Shown piece by piece: positions 1 to 7,589 of a DNA stretch of 11,072 nucleotides. Origin of the DNA: Larix sibirica. Lineage: Eukaryota; Streptophyta; Pinopsida; Pinales; Pinaceae. Location of the stretch: contig NWUY0300019321.1 of assembly GCA_004151065.3 (NCBI GenBank), positions 8,471 through 19,542 of the forward strand. The letters are read 5' to 3'. The notes under the pieces were generated by a model. That model saw nothing but the letters and a program-made list of their open reading frames with translations. It was not told the origin of the DNA and ran no database searches. Every line of letters begins with the position of its first letter. The stretch's first letter is position 1. A program made the position numbers and the translations under genes.

Positions 1-99
1 AGTGAACTTCGTCATGCACAGAGCATGTTTCAGCTCTGAAATATTTTGTAATATTTTATTTTTGTTTAAAATCCCCATCTGCTCATAATTAAGGGGGAG
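1..99 (+). mobile_element. 3' end of a Ty1-copia internal region with polypurine tract
   Basis: The purine run AAGGGGGAG at 91-99 sits directly before a TGTTGG LTR start at 100. This is the usual polypurine tract and LTR junction of plant Ty1-copia elements; the tract primes plus-strand DNA synthesis. The 90 bases before it are AT-rich and carry no convincing coding frame, so they are probably the untranslated stretch after the polyprotein. The gag-pol body would lie upstream, outside the window. The call rests on the tract and junction, not on protein similarity. Confidence 0.7.
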
Positions 100-294
100 T
101 GTTGGAAAAATGTAATTACGAGTTGATTGCCGTATGTAGTTTGCGTCAGCTTTATCAATGATTTTGTCAGTCTGCAGAAGTCAAAGAGATTCCATATATA
201 TTTCACGGTGGTAAAAGTTCTATTTTAACGCAGAGTAACTTTGACATAAGTTTCACTTAAATGTTTCGGTTCTTATTTTTTAGCCAGAATTATC

Positions 295-305
295 TTTATA
301 TAAAG
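295..305 (+). promoter_or_regulatory. TATA-like box inside the LTR
   Basis: TTTATATAAAG lies about 195 bp into the LTR, where a U3 TATA box is expected. Transcription would start some 30 bp downstream, making the rest R plus U5. Position and sequence are seen; activity is inferred. Confidence 0.5.
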
Positions 306-335
306 TCTGCTTAAGAGTGAGTTTGTCGAAAGTCA

Positions 336-480
336 AAGTATTCCGTAAAGTTGAAAAGTTAGGCGGAGTAAAAATATCTTCAAGTAAAGTAGTCCGCAAA
401 GTTAAGTATTTCGCACATGTTAAGAGTTTCACATAAGTGCAAGCTTCGCATAAATGCGAAGTAAATTTAGTGCGAATCGC
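336..480 (+). repeat. Degenerate short repeats in the LTR, with a palindrome at 444-461
   Basis: This part of the LTR has a rhythm of similar units roughly 18-20 bp long, such as AGTATTCCGTAAAGTT (338-353), AGTAGTCCGCAAAGTT (388-403), AGTATTTCGCACATGTT (405-421) and AGTTTCACATAAGTG (425-439). It ends in a palindrome at 444-461, CTTCGCAT-AA-ATGCGAAG, with perfect 8-bp arms. The units share AGTNNTNCGCA-like cores. They could be enhancer-type repeats or an RNA structure in R/U5; function is unknown. Confidence 0.5.
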
Positions 481-666
481 TATGTGAAATTAAAAGTTGG
501 GTTTCCGCCAAGTTTGATAACAAAAAGAAATATTTACTGTAGTTAATTTTTAATTGACTGTGCGGTGTGCAATGGGATATCTGCATCATCTACCCCAATC
601 GATCTCGACAATGAAAACCAAGATCATCTGCAACTAGAAGAAAAGAGGATAGTGGGATACTCATAA

Positions 667-1820
667 TCGATTAATTGCTTCGGCATCCTGCGTGAAGGAG
701 AGTTTGACGACAAGATTAGGAAGCTGCCACATATTTATAGGGATTATAATTTAGGAACCTTTGGCAATGGGATGAGACATATTAAAGAATTTCTCATAGC
801 CGACGATGTAATATGTGCTATTCATATCAATGATAACCAGACCTGTATTTTTCCATTTAGATAACCAGTAGGTGATCAGTTCTCAGTTTTCACTGATGAT
901 AATGACAATCCCATAATCAACTAACTTCCTCCGAAATTCATTTCAGTCCTTTACAATCCCCATGACTAGGGGATGAGTTTGAGCGGCCATAGATGTTTAT
1001 AAGCATTGCAATTCCATCCATAAAAGCAGGCCTAACTTCAACCCACAAAACTCTATTTCAAGGTGAGTCCATGATATCTGATCGGGTTATACAAATTGTA
1101 GGGGCCCGATTTCTAATAACCTAGATGGAGTGTTCAAGATTTATGGATTAAAAGAATACAGTTAGTTGTTTACAATACCAAAATACCATATGTTGGCCGC
1201 TGTTAATTACAATCGCACAATAATTAATGTCTATAAGATTTGGAGCTCCAGGAAATACAGAGATTGTGATCCATGGAAAAGTCTCCGCTAAATTAATTTT
1301 ATTCAGAATTTATTCCAAATGCAATAGAAAACAACTTAAAGAATTTTTCTTCAACTGGATAGTGAAGAAGATTTCCCAAACTTCGTTCTTCTATGCCGCA
1401 CGGATAGAATGGTTATGCAAGTAGCATTCCTAGAGCCATAAGTATTTGACATAAGTTTTGAAAATCCTGTTTTAATAAAGAGAACAGATTTTCATACAAC
1501 ATGCAACCCCTACTATTTAAGTAAAAGTTCCAAGTTCATTTGTTTGTAATCTAGAAGGTGAGATTTTAATCACACTTCAAGACCACGAAATGCTTTGGTT
1601 GAGCTTTTACCACGGTTCTCACATTACAGAATCAGAGAATATTATCATTTCTATGTGCGAGATAAACGGATGTACTATCAGCATCAAAGTTAGCAGTATT
1701 GTTACAGGAGAAAGCTGAGCACAACAGTTTAAATTGTTCTGAAATCAGAACAGAAGTATTGCGACATCGAACTGTAGGTTTAGCATATGATGAATGAACG
1801 AACGAGATTTTCATAGCAAA
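667..1820 (+). pseudogene. Left-arm copy of an unrecognised intron-containing gene (decayed)
   Basis: This is the weaker copy of the gene fragment in the palindrome. An open stretch without a start codon runs 667-864 (65 codons, including KLPHIYRDYNLGTFGNGMR) and ends at TAA. Further pieces matching the right arm follow: a block near 865-1062 with in-frame stops and a frameshift, a GT donor at 1063-1064, then 1227-1424, whose beginning matches the start of the right-arm second exon. Compared with the right arm, a base is lost at the acceptor near 1233-1237, and the sequence around 1535-1555 lacks about 25 bp. Later matching blocks reach the palindrome centre. Many differences from the right arm change amino acids conservatively, which suggests an ancestral coding sequence. 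I do not recognise the protein family. Confidence 0.65.
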
Positions 1821-1953
1821 CGGTAGGGGTGTTTTGCTGTGAAAATCTCGTTCGTACATTCATCATATGCTAAACCTACAGTTCGATGTCTCAATACTTC
1901 CATTCTGATTTCAGAACAATTTAAACTATTCATGGTGATCTTTGCAAAGCATT

Positions 1954-2798
1954 CTATCCTGTAACAATACTGCTAACATTGATGCTGTCGGTATATCGGT
2001 TTATCTCGCATATAGAAATGATAATATTTTCTGATTCTGTAATGTGAGATTCGTGGGAAAAGCTCATGAACCAAAGCATTTCGTGGTCTTGAAGTGTGAC
2101 TAAAATCTCACTTTCTAGATTACAAACGCTAACTTTTTCGCAATAAGCATCGTAACATATGAACTTGTAACTTTTACTTAAATAGTAGGGGTTGAACGTT
2201 GTATGAAAATTTGTTCTGGTTATGAAAACAAGATTTTCACGACTTACCTCAAATACTACCAGCTCTTGGAATGCTACTTGCATAACCATTCTATCGCTGC
2301 TGCATAAGAGAACGATTTTTGGGAAATCTTCTTCACTATCGAGTGGAAGAAAAAATAATTTGGTGGAGACTTTTGCATGGATCACAATCTCCGTATTTCC
2401 TGGACCTGCAAATCCTATAGACATTGGATAACTATTGTGGGATTGTAATTAATAGCTGCCAGCATATGGTATTTTTGTATTGTAAACAACTGACTGTATT
2501 CTTTTAATTCATAAATCTTGAATACTCAGTCTAAGTTATTAGAACTCATGCCCCTACAAATTGTAATATCAAGAACCTAATCAGATATCATGGACTGACC
2601 TTGAAATAGCTTTTTGTGTGTTGTAGTTAACCCTGCTTTTATGGATGGAATTGTAATGCTTATAAACATTTGTGGACGCTCAAACTCAACCCCAACAGTT
2701 ATCCATGAATAGTCGTGGGGATTGTAAAGGACCGAAACGAATTTCCAAGGAAGTTGGTTGATTATGGGTCTGTCAGCATCATTAGTGAAAACTGAGAA
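1954..2798 (-). pseudogene. Right-arm copy of the unrecognised gene: two in-phase exon blocks
   Basis: On the minus strand an open block 2798-2600 (66 codons plus one base) ends at a CAAG|GTCAGT donor. An intron of 185 bp (2599-2415) ends at TCTATAG, and the second block, 2414-1954, continues in the same frame, giving about 220 codons in all. The joined product is rich in beta-strand-like alternating hydrophobic residues and includes LYNPHDYSWITVGVEFERP, GPGNTEIVIHAKVSTKLFF and VTLQDHEMLWF. Phase-correct joining supports the intron. A GTAAGT at 2247-2242 is probably not a second donor, because the frame reads through it without a stop. A 4-bp deletion relative to the left arm, near 2796, shifts the upstream frame, and a TGA interrupts the earlier part, so this copy looks broken too. 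No family recognised; a complete paralogue elsewhere in the genome is likely. Confidence 0.6.
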
Positions 2799-3066
2799 TC
2801 AACTACTTGTCATCTAAATGGAACAATACAGGTAATATTATCATTGACATGAATAGCTCATATTACATCCTCCGCTATGAGCAATTCTTTAATATGTATT
2901 GACTCTCATCCCGTTGCCAAAGGTTCCTAAATTATAACGCCTATAAATATGTGGCAGCTTCCTGATCTTGTGGTCAAACTCTCGTTCACGCAGGAGGCGG
3001 AAGCAATTAAACGATTATGAGTATCTTCATACCCTCTTTTCTTCTAGTTGCAGATGTTCTTGGTTT

Positions 3067-3204
3067 TCATTGTCTAGATCGACTGAGGTAGATGATGCAG
3101 ATATTCCATTGCCAGCAGTGTCTGGTTGCGGCTATGACAAAATCTTGCTCATTTTCGTCTCGTGGTCTCTTCTCCTCCCCCATGGCTTCATTGCTCATTT
3201 TCAT
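3067..3204 (-). CDS. Candidate first exon or small ORF upstream of the right-arm gene copy
   Basis: An ATG at 3204 follows an in-frame TAA closely and opens a 45-codon frame. It starts MKMSNEAMGEEKRPRDENEQ, a charged stretch that looks like a disordered N-terminus. It runs into the outer end of the right arm and stops at 3067. In another frame, the arm sequence reads on with polar residues (SASSTSVDLDNENQEHLQLE), so a frameshift or a splice may separate the two. It lies at the 5' side of the right-arm gene and has the same strand, which is why I propose it as the start of that gene. The left arm lacks it. Short and unproven. Confidence 0.3.
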   Translation of the reverse strand: MKMSNEAMGEEKRPRDENEQDFVIAATRHCWQWNICIIYLSRSRQ

Positions 3205-3374
3205 CTCTTGACTTTAAATGGTATTCCATGGTTTGATCCTCATTTTTATTTCCATTTTATTCCCTGGCCTCTTTCTGTTTAGATGCTCCTCGACCGTGTA
3301 TCAATATCACCCGAAATTCAATCAACTACAACTAACCAATAATTTCAATCATTGAGTTTTCAAATATATTCAAC

Positions 3375-3526
3375 GGGTTTCATCTATCATTTATAACTAG
3401 CCAATCAATATTAATGACGGGTTTCATCTATCATTTATAACTAGCACATCAATATTAATGGCGGGTTTCAATAATTAACTAGCACATCAGTATTAATGAT
3501 GGGTTTCATCTGTCATTTATAACTAG
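3375..3526. repeat. 44-bp tandem repeat, about 3.5 copies
   Basis: Units start with GGGTTTCATC at 3375, 3419, 3463 and 3501. The first two are 44 bp and nearly identical; the third is 38 bp, having lost 6 bp in its CATCTATCATTT part; the fourth is partial. Each full unit contains TATAACTAG and ATCAATATTAATG. The array lies on the 5' side of the right-arm gene copy and may be part of its upstream or 5' UTR region. Confidence 0.9.
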
Positions 3527-3527
3527 A

Positions 3528-3561
3528 CTAGGGTTTCGATGGATGCAGTCTAGGGTTTCGA
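3528..3561 (-). promoter_or_regulatory. Two telo-box motifs upstream of the right-arm gene copy
   Basis: CTAGGGTTTCGA occurs at 3528-3539 and again at 3550-3561, so the minus strand carries AAACCCTAG twice, 22 bp apart. Telo boxes of this form are known plant promoter or 5' UTR elements, common in genes of the translation machinery and cell division. Here they face the same way as the right-arm gene fragment, about 330 bp before its candidate start, so they may mark its original promoter. An interstitial telomere-like origin is less likely with only two copies separated by other sequence. Confidence 0.45.
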
Positions 3562-3642
3562 AGCGTGAAGGGTTGGAAGCTGCAGTTTGGAGAATTTTTA
3601 GGGGAGTGAGGGATGACGATGGCTTGATAGCCAAATTTGCAA

Positions 3643-3802
3643 TTTTTTTTTTTTTTCTACTCAAAAAAACATACTATTGGTATTGGTATTGGTATTTATA
3701 GATGAATCAAATAATAAAAAATGTATAAGTATGTAAACCCATTTATGTTCAACTATATAGTGCAATCTATTTTGTCAAACAAGTCCAAAAAAGTCAGACC
3801 CC
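3643..3802 (-). repeat. LINE A 3' UTR with hexanucleotide repeat and poly-A tail
   Basis: The stretch between the RNase H stop and the T14 run has no coding frame. At 3675-3696 TATTGG is repeated three times plus a partial unit (CCAATA on the element's strand). A 7-bp A-run at 3663-3669 and the 14-bp T-run at 3643-3656 close the element. Homopolymer tails mark the 3' end of L1-type insertions. Confidence 0.7.
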
Positions 3803-5119
3803 TTACAAAATACACATCATCAAAACATAATACACAAAGCATATAATTAGAAGTGAGCCAAGTTCTGTAACGTGTGAATCCTGGTATTCTTCCCATAAAA
3901 TCACCCCCTCCTCCCCATCATAAGCTTCTTTAGACAGTGCATCTGCCATCGAGTTGTGTTGCCGATAAACATGTTCAAAAGAAATATCACTGAAGAGCTG
4001 TATTTTCTCCTTTATCCCACGACACCATTTTATAGTCCCTCTTGAGTCTCCATAAACTGTTAGCTCACGAAGACCAAAAGTATTTGAAACATTAAGAACA
4101 CACCAAAGAGCAAGTAACTCAGGCTTCATGTTAGTGCCCCTTCCACAGTTCATCTTTAGAGTGTGGTAATGATCCTTGTTTAAATATATGACTCCTCCCA
4201 CAACACATAAACCGTTAATAGCAACCCCATCAAAAAAAGCTATAGGTCTGTAATGTTTGAGGTTGAAAGAACTAACAATTTTTGACTTCATCTCAACAAT
4301 ATCATAGCAATGTTCTTTAATCACAAGCAGAATCCTGTTGAAGGTTCCTACCGAGTTGGGAACCAAATTTTCAAAAATAGCTTCATTGCTCGTGAGCCAA
4401 ATGACCAAAGAGATCACCGCAGGAAAGTAGGGGAAACCAATGCACTTCCTGTACCAATTGAGGGCACACAAGTCAAACTTTCCAGTACCCCACTGCAAAT
4501 CTAGTCTAAGGTGATTAATGATTGAGTTCCATATAGATCGGGCAAATCCACATTCCACAAGAATGTGATTAACAATTTCCAGACTATTTTTACAAAGAAA
4601 ACATATACTTGGGCCCAACCATCCCTTTTTTTCCAAATTATCCCATGTTTTCAACCCTCCTAGAAGAGCATGCCACATAAAACGCTTTATTTTTAATGGG
4701 ATCTTCCACCGCCACAATTCCTTATACCACCAGTTTGGTGGGAAGTTACACAAACTATTAATGATAGATTTATATGCAAGTTTCATAGTCACCATACCTA
4801 TAGCTTTGTTGTTGTTCCAGATTAATTTATCATTTTCCATAGACAAACGACAACCTGAAGAATTCATTTTTTTGATATAATTTTCCCATTTTGAAGCAGC
4901 CCTACCCGTGAAACCCAATTCCATTGCGTTGAGCCAATAGGATTGATTAGCAATAGATTGGGTCCTCTTTATTTTGCTGAGAGTGGCAAGATCAAAACAC
5001 TGTAATGTGTTTATGATTTCATTTGAAAGGGAGTAATCTTCATCCAAACCCAAAATCGGGTCAGTGCCAACCATAATTTCTTTACCATTCCCAACCCTCC
5101 ATGAGAGATCTTTAGCCAT
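3803..5119 (-). CDS. LINE A C-terminal ORF2 segment: zinc knuckle plus RNase H
   Basis: This is the only long open frame in the window (438 residues). The ATG at 5119 is internal to ORF2, not a native start: the same frame continues upstream past a TAA at 5206-5204 to about 5385. Residues 1-30 match the WRVGNGKEI segment seen after the thumb in plant LINEs. Residues 113-199 resemble the zf-RVT domain, with a CX2CX8HX4C motif at C173, C176, H185 and C190. Residues 291-400 form an RNase H domain of the RVT_3 type found in plant L1 elements; the catalytic acids are visible as D297 (FFDG), E334 (KPELLAL), D358 (VYGDS) and D393 (NSMADALS), with H388 nearby. Such a domain would remove RNA from the RNA-DNA hybrid during retrotransposition. 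It is probably inert here because the upstream polymerase is broken, but the residues are all retained. Confidence 0.85.
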   Translation of the reverse strand: MAKDLSWRVGNGKEIMVGTDPILGLDEDYSLSNEIINTLQCFDLATLSKIKRTQSIANQSYWLNAMELGFTGRAASKWENYIKKMNSSGCRLSMENDKLIWNNNKAIGMVTMKLAYKSIINSLCNFPPNWWYKELWRWKIPLKIKRFMWHALLGGLKTWDNLEKKGWLGPSICFLCKNSLEIVNHILVECGFARSIWNSIINHLRLDLQWGTGKFDLCALNWYRKCIGFPYFPAVISLVIWLTSNEAIFENLVPNSVGTFNRILLVIKEHCYDIVEMKSKIVSSFNLKHYRPIAFFDGVAINGLCVVGGVIYLNKDHYHTLKMNCGRGTNMKPELLALWCVLNVSNTFGLRELTVYGDSRGTIKWCRGIKEKIQLFSDISFEHVYRQHNSMADALSKEAYDGEEGVILWEEYQDSHVTELGSLLIICFVYYVLMMCIL

Positions 5120-5203
5120 CCAATTATAAACTTTAATGAATCTAGACCAGATAGGGGAGACTCCCTTGATTCTTTTCTTTGGATTTCTAATCCAATTTGT
5201 AAC

Positions 5204-6226
5204 TTATCCTTTAATGTATTTCACAGAAAGCACCCTGGTCCAGAGTGTAGGACCAAATAGGCCTCTCCAAAAACTTTTCAATCTAAGACCACAACTGAAC
5301 AAAGATAAATTCCTAATCCCCCATCCTCCATAGCTTTCAGGTAATTCAATGTTTTCCCATCGTGCCATCACCAGCTTGCTCTTCTCCCGTCCCCGGTCCA
5401 CAGAAAGTTGAATAATAGTTCCCTTAAACAATTAATAATATAACAAGGAATCTGATTGAGCGAGAACCAATACACAGGTATTCCAGTTAAGACAAATTTC
5501 ACTAGTGTGAGACGCCCACCAATTGAAAGTAACCCGAAGGTCCACTAGTTTATCATGTGTTCTACTTTCTTTAGAAGCCACAACCAGTCGTTTATCCTGT
5601 AACCATTTGGATTTAGGAAATAGCCAAGGTACTTAAAACCATCCTCCATATGGAAGAAATTATAAGGCATAAATTCCTTGAAAGAATCAATCTTGATGTT
5701 CTCAATCCTGTAATGATAAATACTGGACTTTCTATTACTCACCAACATACCAGATGCATCACAAAAAGTCCTAATAATACTCTTATAGTTCTTCCACTCT
5801 TCATCAGAGTCTGATCATGCTAGAAGTACATCATCTAAAAACAACAGATGAGTGAGAGACAAATCAAAAGAGAAATTAATACCTTTTATAGAGCCATCAG
5901 CTTTTGTAGACCCAATCAATCTACTGAGACCTTCAATGATCAACAAAAATAAGAGTGGAGACAAAGGGAAACCTTGTCTAACACCCCTAGTAATCTTGAA
6001 AAATTCGGACGGTGCTTCGCTGACCAAAACAACAATATTTGCAGTAGAAACTCATGCCATGATCCAACGAAGAACCAATGGGGATATTCCAATCAACCGC
6101 AAAAAAACCCAATCCACTCTGTCATATTCTTTTTCTAAATCCATCTTAAGCAGTAAAGCTTTCATATTCCTCTTTTTAACTGAATGGATAATCTCTTGTG
6201 TTATGACAAGTTTTGGGTGGCCATGA
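5204..6226 (-). pseudogene. LINE A reverse transcriptase and thumb region (broken)
   Basis: Reading one minus-strand frame from 6226 gives QEIIHSVKKRNMKALLLKMD, including the first catalytic aspartate of RT motif A at 6139-6141. Next come a motif-B-type block, RGVRQGFPLSPLLFL, and THLLFLDDVLL, whose DD at 5830-5835 is motif C. Then follow FKYLGYFLNPNGYRINDWLW and a thumb-like GGRLTLVKFVLTGIPVYWFS. Stops break this frame at 6054 (TGA), 5817 (TGA) and 5547 (TAG). A frameshift near 5385-5400 moves reading to the frame of the RNase H ORF, seen from REKSKLVMARWENIELPES to VLSVKYIKG, before a TAA at 5206. The F-L-D-D core replaces the commoner FVDD or FADD of plant LINEs. Start sites within this stretch have no meaning; it is a remnant. 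Confidence 0.85.
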
Positions 6227-6235
6227 GATATTGAT
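6223..6235. repeat. Candidate left target-site duplication of LINE B
   Basis: ATGAGATATTGAT here resembles ATGAGTATTAAT at 9851-9862, right after the A-run that ends LINE B; they differ by one indel and one substitution. The position between the 5' end of LINE A and the first LINE B sequence fits a target duplication. The motif is short and AT-rich, so chance is a real alternative. Confidence 0.3.
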
Positions 6236-6350
6236 GGTTCCCTCTCAAGATGATGAGGATACTATTCTTTTATCAAACAAGTCGACTTCAACTCTAAATG
6301 TGGTGGAATGCCATGTAAACCAGACGGTGGATGAGCAGGGTTTTTTATAA

Positions 6351-6608
6351 TACAATGAGTCAGGTGGTTCAAAGCCTTCGGTTCATGTCCCATCATTCAA
6401 TGAGGTCGTCAAGAAATATCCTCTTCAATCCTTTATTATAAACATAGAGACTATTCAATATGATCCTACAGTGGAGGATGTGGGTTGGTTAAAGAGGGAT
6501 TCTTTATCACATGAGAAACTCCTGAAGGGGGGTAGAATGGGGGGTATTTCCCAAGAGTTTCACCCCTTAAACCAGAAGTGCGAGGAAATCTCAGTCAAGG
6601 AAGGGTAA
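6351..6608 (+). pseudogene. LINE B open fragment before the endonuclease (ORF1 tail or linker)
   Basis: An 85-codon open stretch without a start codon lies between TAA at 6348 and TAA at 6606. It includes SFNEVVKKYPLQSFIINIET and GWLKRDSLSHEKLLKGG. It sits just upstream of the endonuclease, where plant LINEs have the end of ORF1 or the beginning of ORF2. I see no CCHC zinc knuckle. A second frame follows with basic residues (RSARKSQSRKGKELKADEV, about 6570-6626), typical of the linker ahead of the endonuclease. Confidence 0.45.
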
Positions 6609-6706
6609 AGAACTAAAGGCGGATGAGGTCAATGATGACTCAAACCTGTTATCTCTGTCAACTATTCTAGGGATCTTAGAGGAATTAAAGCCCTTATCGG
6701 GGTTAA

Positions 6707-7589
6707 AAAATTATCTTTCTCTCTTTAAGCATTAGGGGAGTTGGGGTCCTCCCAAAATAATTAGCCCTAAAAATATCTTTGGAAATCAATCAACTAGATT
6801 TAGTTCTTTTGCAAGAAACTATGGTCAGTAGTGAAAAAGCATGGTGATTTTTTATCAAAACTAAAACCTTCATGGGAGATTTGCTCCACTAATGCGATGG
6901 GTTTTTTCTGGAGGTTTATTGGCTTCCTAGGATCCTCGTAAAGCTAGACTCCTTCCGACAAGACCTATGCAAGAATTTTGCTTTCTGGAAACTTAGTTGG
7001 TTTTGATAATCCTATAAACATTATTGATTGTTATGGGCCCTATGGTGATAGGAGATGTTTTGGGAGAAGATCCAATTGGATTTTTTGTTGAAACTGACCA
7101 ATTTGTTTTTGGTGGGTGATCTAAATCTCAGCTTGGCTACCTTGCAGGTTTGGGTTCATCAGGCTAGACCCAATCCATTGGCCCCATTCTTTGTAAATTT
7201 TTTCTCCCCGACTGCTTTAATAGATATTGAACCGTAACCTTTGATGCCTACATGCAAGAAAGGTCGATGTGGGAAGGATTGTATAAAGAAGTGACTCTGA
7301 TCGGTTCCTAGTCGGTGAATCTCTGCTGGAAGTTTTTTTTAGATATAGATCTTGGGTGGAGCTTACCAAAATTTTGGACCACAGTCCCATTTTGTGTCAA
7401 TTTGAGTTTGATGGTGATTGGATCAAATCGCCTTTCAAATTCAACCATGCATGGTTAAAAGATCGAGATTACATTTCCCCTGTTAAGACTGAATGGCAAA
7501 AAATGGAACTTATGTATTCTCCCTCGGCCATGAATTCTCTGGTTCCAAATATCAAATTGCTAAAGGGGGCTACCATAAACTCGGAATGA
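6707..7589 (+). pseudogene. LINE B apurinic-type endonuclease domain (broken)
   Basis: The family nicks target DNA to prime reverse transcription. Read across frames, the segment shows IIFLSLSIRGVG (start of the domain), LDLVLLQETMV with the metal-binding E at 6815-6817, WEICSTNAMGF, INIIDCYGPYGDRR, FLVGDLNLSL with D at 7118-7120 and N at 7124-7126, SDRFLVGESLLEVFFRYRSW and KILDHSPI with D at 7377 and H at 7380. The N expected in the first motif (NIRGLG in relatives) is S here, codon AGC at 6728-6730. The last open part runs 7287-7589 and continues into FKFNHAWLKDRDY, a normal post-endonuclease segment. Stops include 6758-6760; several frameshifts lie between 6840 and 7060. Confidence 0.8.

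Larger units (their letters stand above)
100..522 (+). repeat. Probable 3' LTR of the Ty1-copia element
   Basis: The segment begins TGTT right after the polypurine tract and the first plausible matching end is AACA at 519-522, giving a 423-bp LTR with TG...CA ends and a 4-bp inverted terminal repeat. A TATA-like site lies near 295, which fits a U3 promoter with R and U5 downstream. The start is well supported. The end is inferred from the terminal dinucleotide and the length typical of copia LTRs. The partner LTR and target duplication are outside the window, so age and boundary cannot be tested here. Confidence 0.65.
569..3113. repeat. Large near-palindrome: two ~1.25-1.28 kb inverted arms, 12-bp centre
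   Basis: The left arm (about 569-1820) and the right arm (about 1833-3113) are reverse complements of each other. Next to the centre, 1731-1820 pairs with 1833-1922 with five mismatches in 90 positions. Paired landmarks are 581-590 with 3091-3100 and 1241-1250 with 2401-2410. The offset stays nearly constant over long stretches, with scattered small indels; the right arm is about 30 bp longer. The unpaired centre is 1821-1832. Each arm carries the same gene fragment, with coding sense pointing towards the centre, so this is a tail-to-tail duplication. Similarity fades at about 556-569 on the left and 3113-3126 on the right. A transcript through it would fold into a very long imperfect hairpin. 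Confidence 0.9.
3643..6226 (-). mobile_element. LINE A: 5'-truncated plant L1-type retrotransposon
   Basis: Read on the minus strand, this element starts within the reverse transcriptase, continues through thumb and C-terminal regions, a zinc-knuckle segment and an RNase H domain, and ends in a 3' UTR. The A14 tail appears as T14 at 3643-3656 on the plus strand. The missing 5' half, including the endonuclease, fits truncation during target-primed reverse transcription. Coding lesions are few: stops at 6054, 5817, 5547 and 5206 and one frameshift near 5385-5400. It is head to head with LINE B, and at many aligned sites its encoded protein differs, so they are separate insertions of related families. 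I found no convincing target duplication. Confidence 0.85.

Noticed and set aside
1632-1859. Minus-strand 75-codon open frame across the palindrome centre
   Set aside because: It crosses the inverted-repeat centre and is antisense to the left-arm gene copy; it arises from symmetry.
2115-2247. Second intron in the right-arm gene (GTAAGT donor, TCTAG acceptor)
   Set aside because: Splicing there would shift the frame into an early stop, while reading through is open and its codons show conservative changes between the arms.
569-3113. Palindrome as a foldback or MITE-type DNA transposon
   Set aside because: The arms carry exons and an intron of a gene, and I see no transposon-like terminal motif or target duplication at 556-569 or 3113-3126.
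569-3113. Palindrome gene as an endogenous virus movement or coat protein
   Set aside because: The beta-rich look suggested it, but there is no diagnostic motif, and a spliced intron argues for a host gene.
2968-3282. Plus-strand 104-codon open frame
   Set aside because: It lies antisense to the right-arm outer end and candidate first exon, has no counterpart frame in the left arm and looks like low-complexity noise.
5852-6226. Plus-strand 124-codon open frame
   Set aside because: It is the complement of the LINE A reverse transcriptase; the minus strand carries the recognised motifs.
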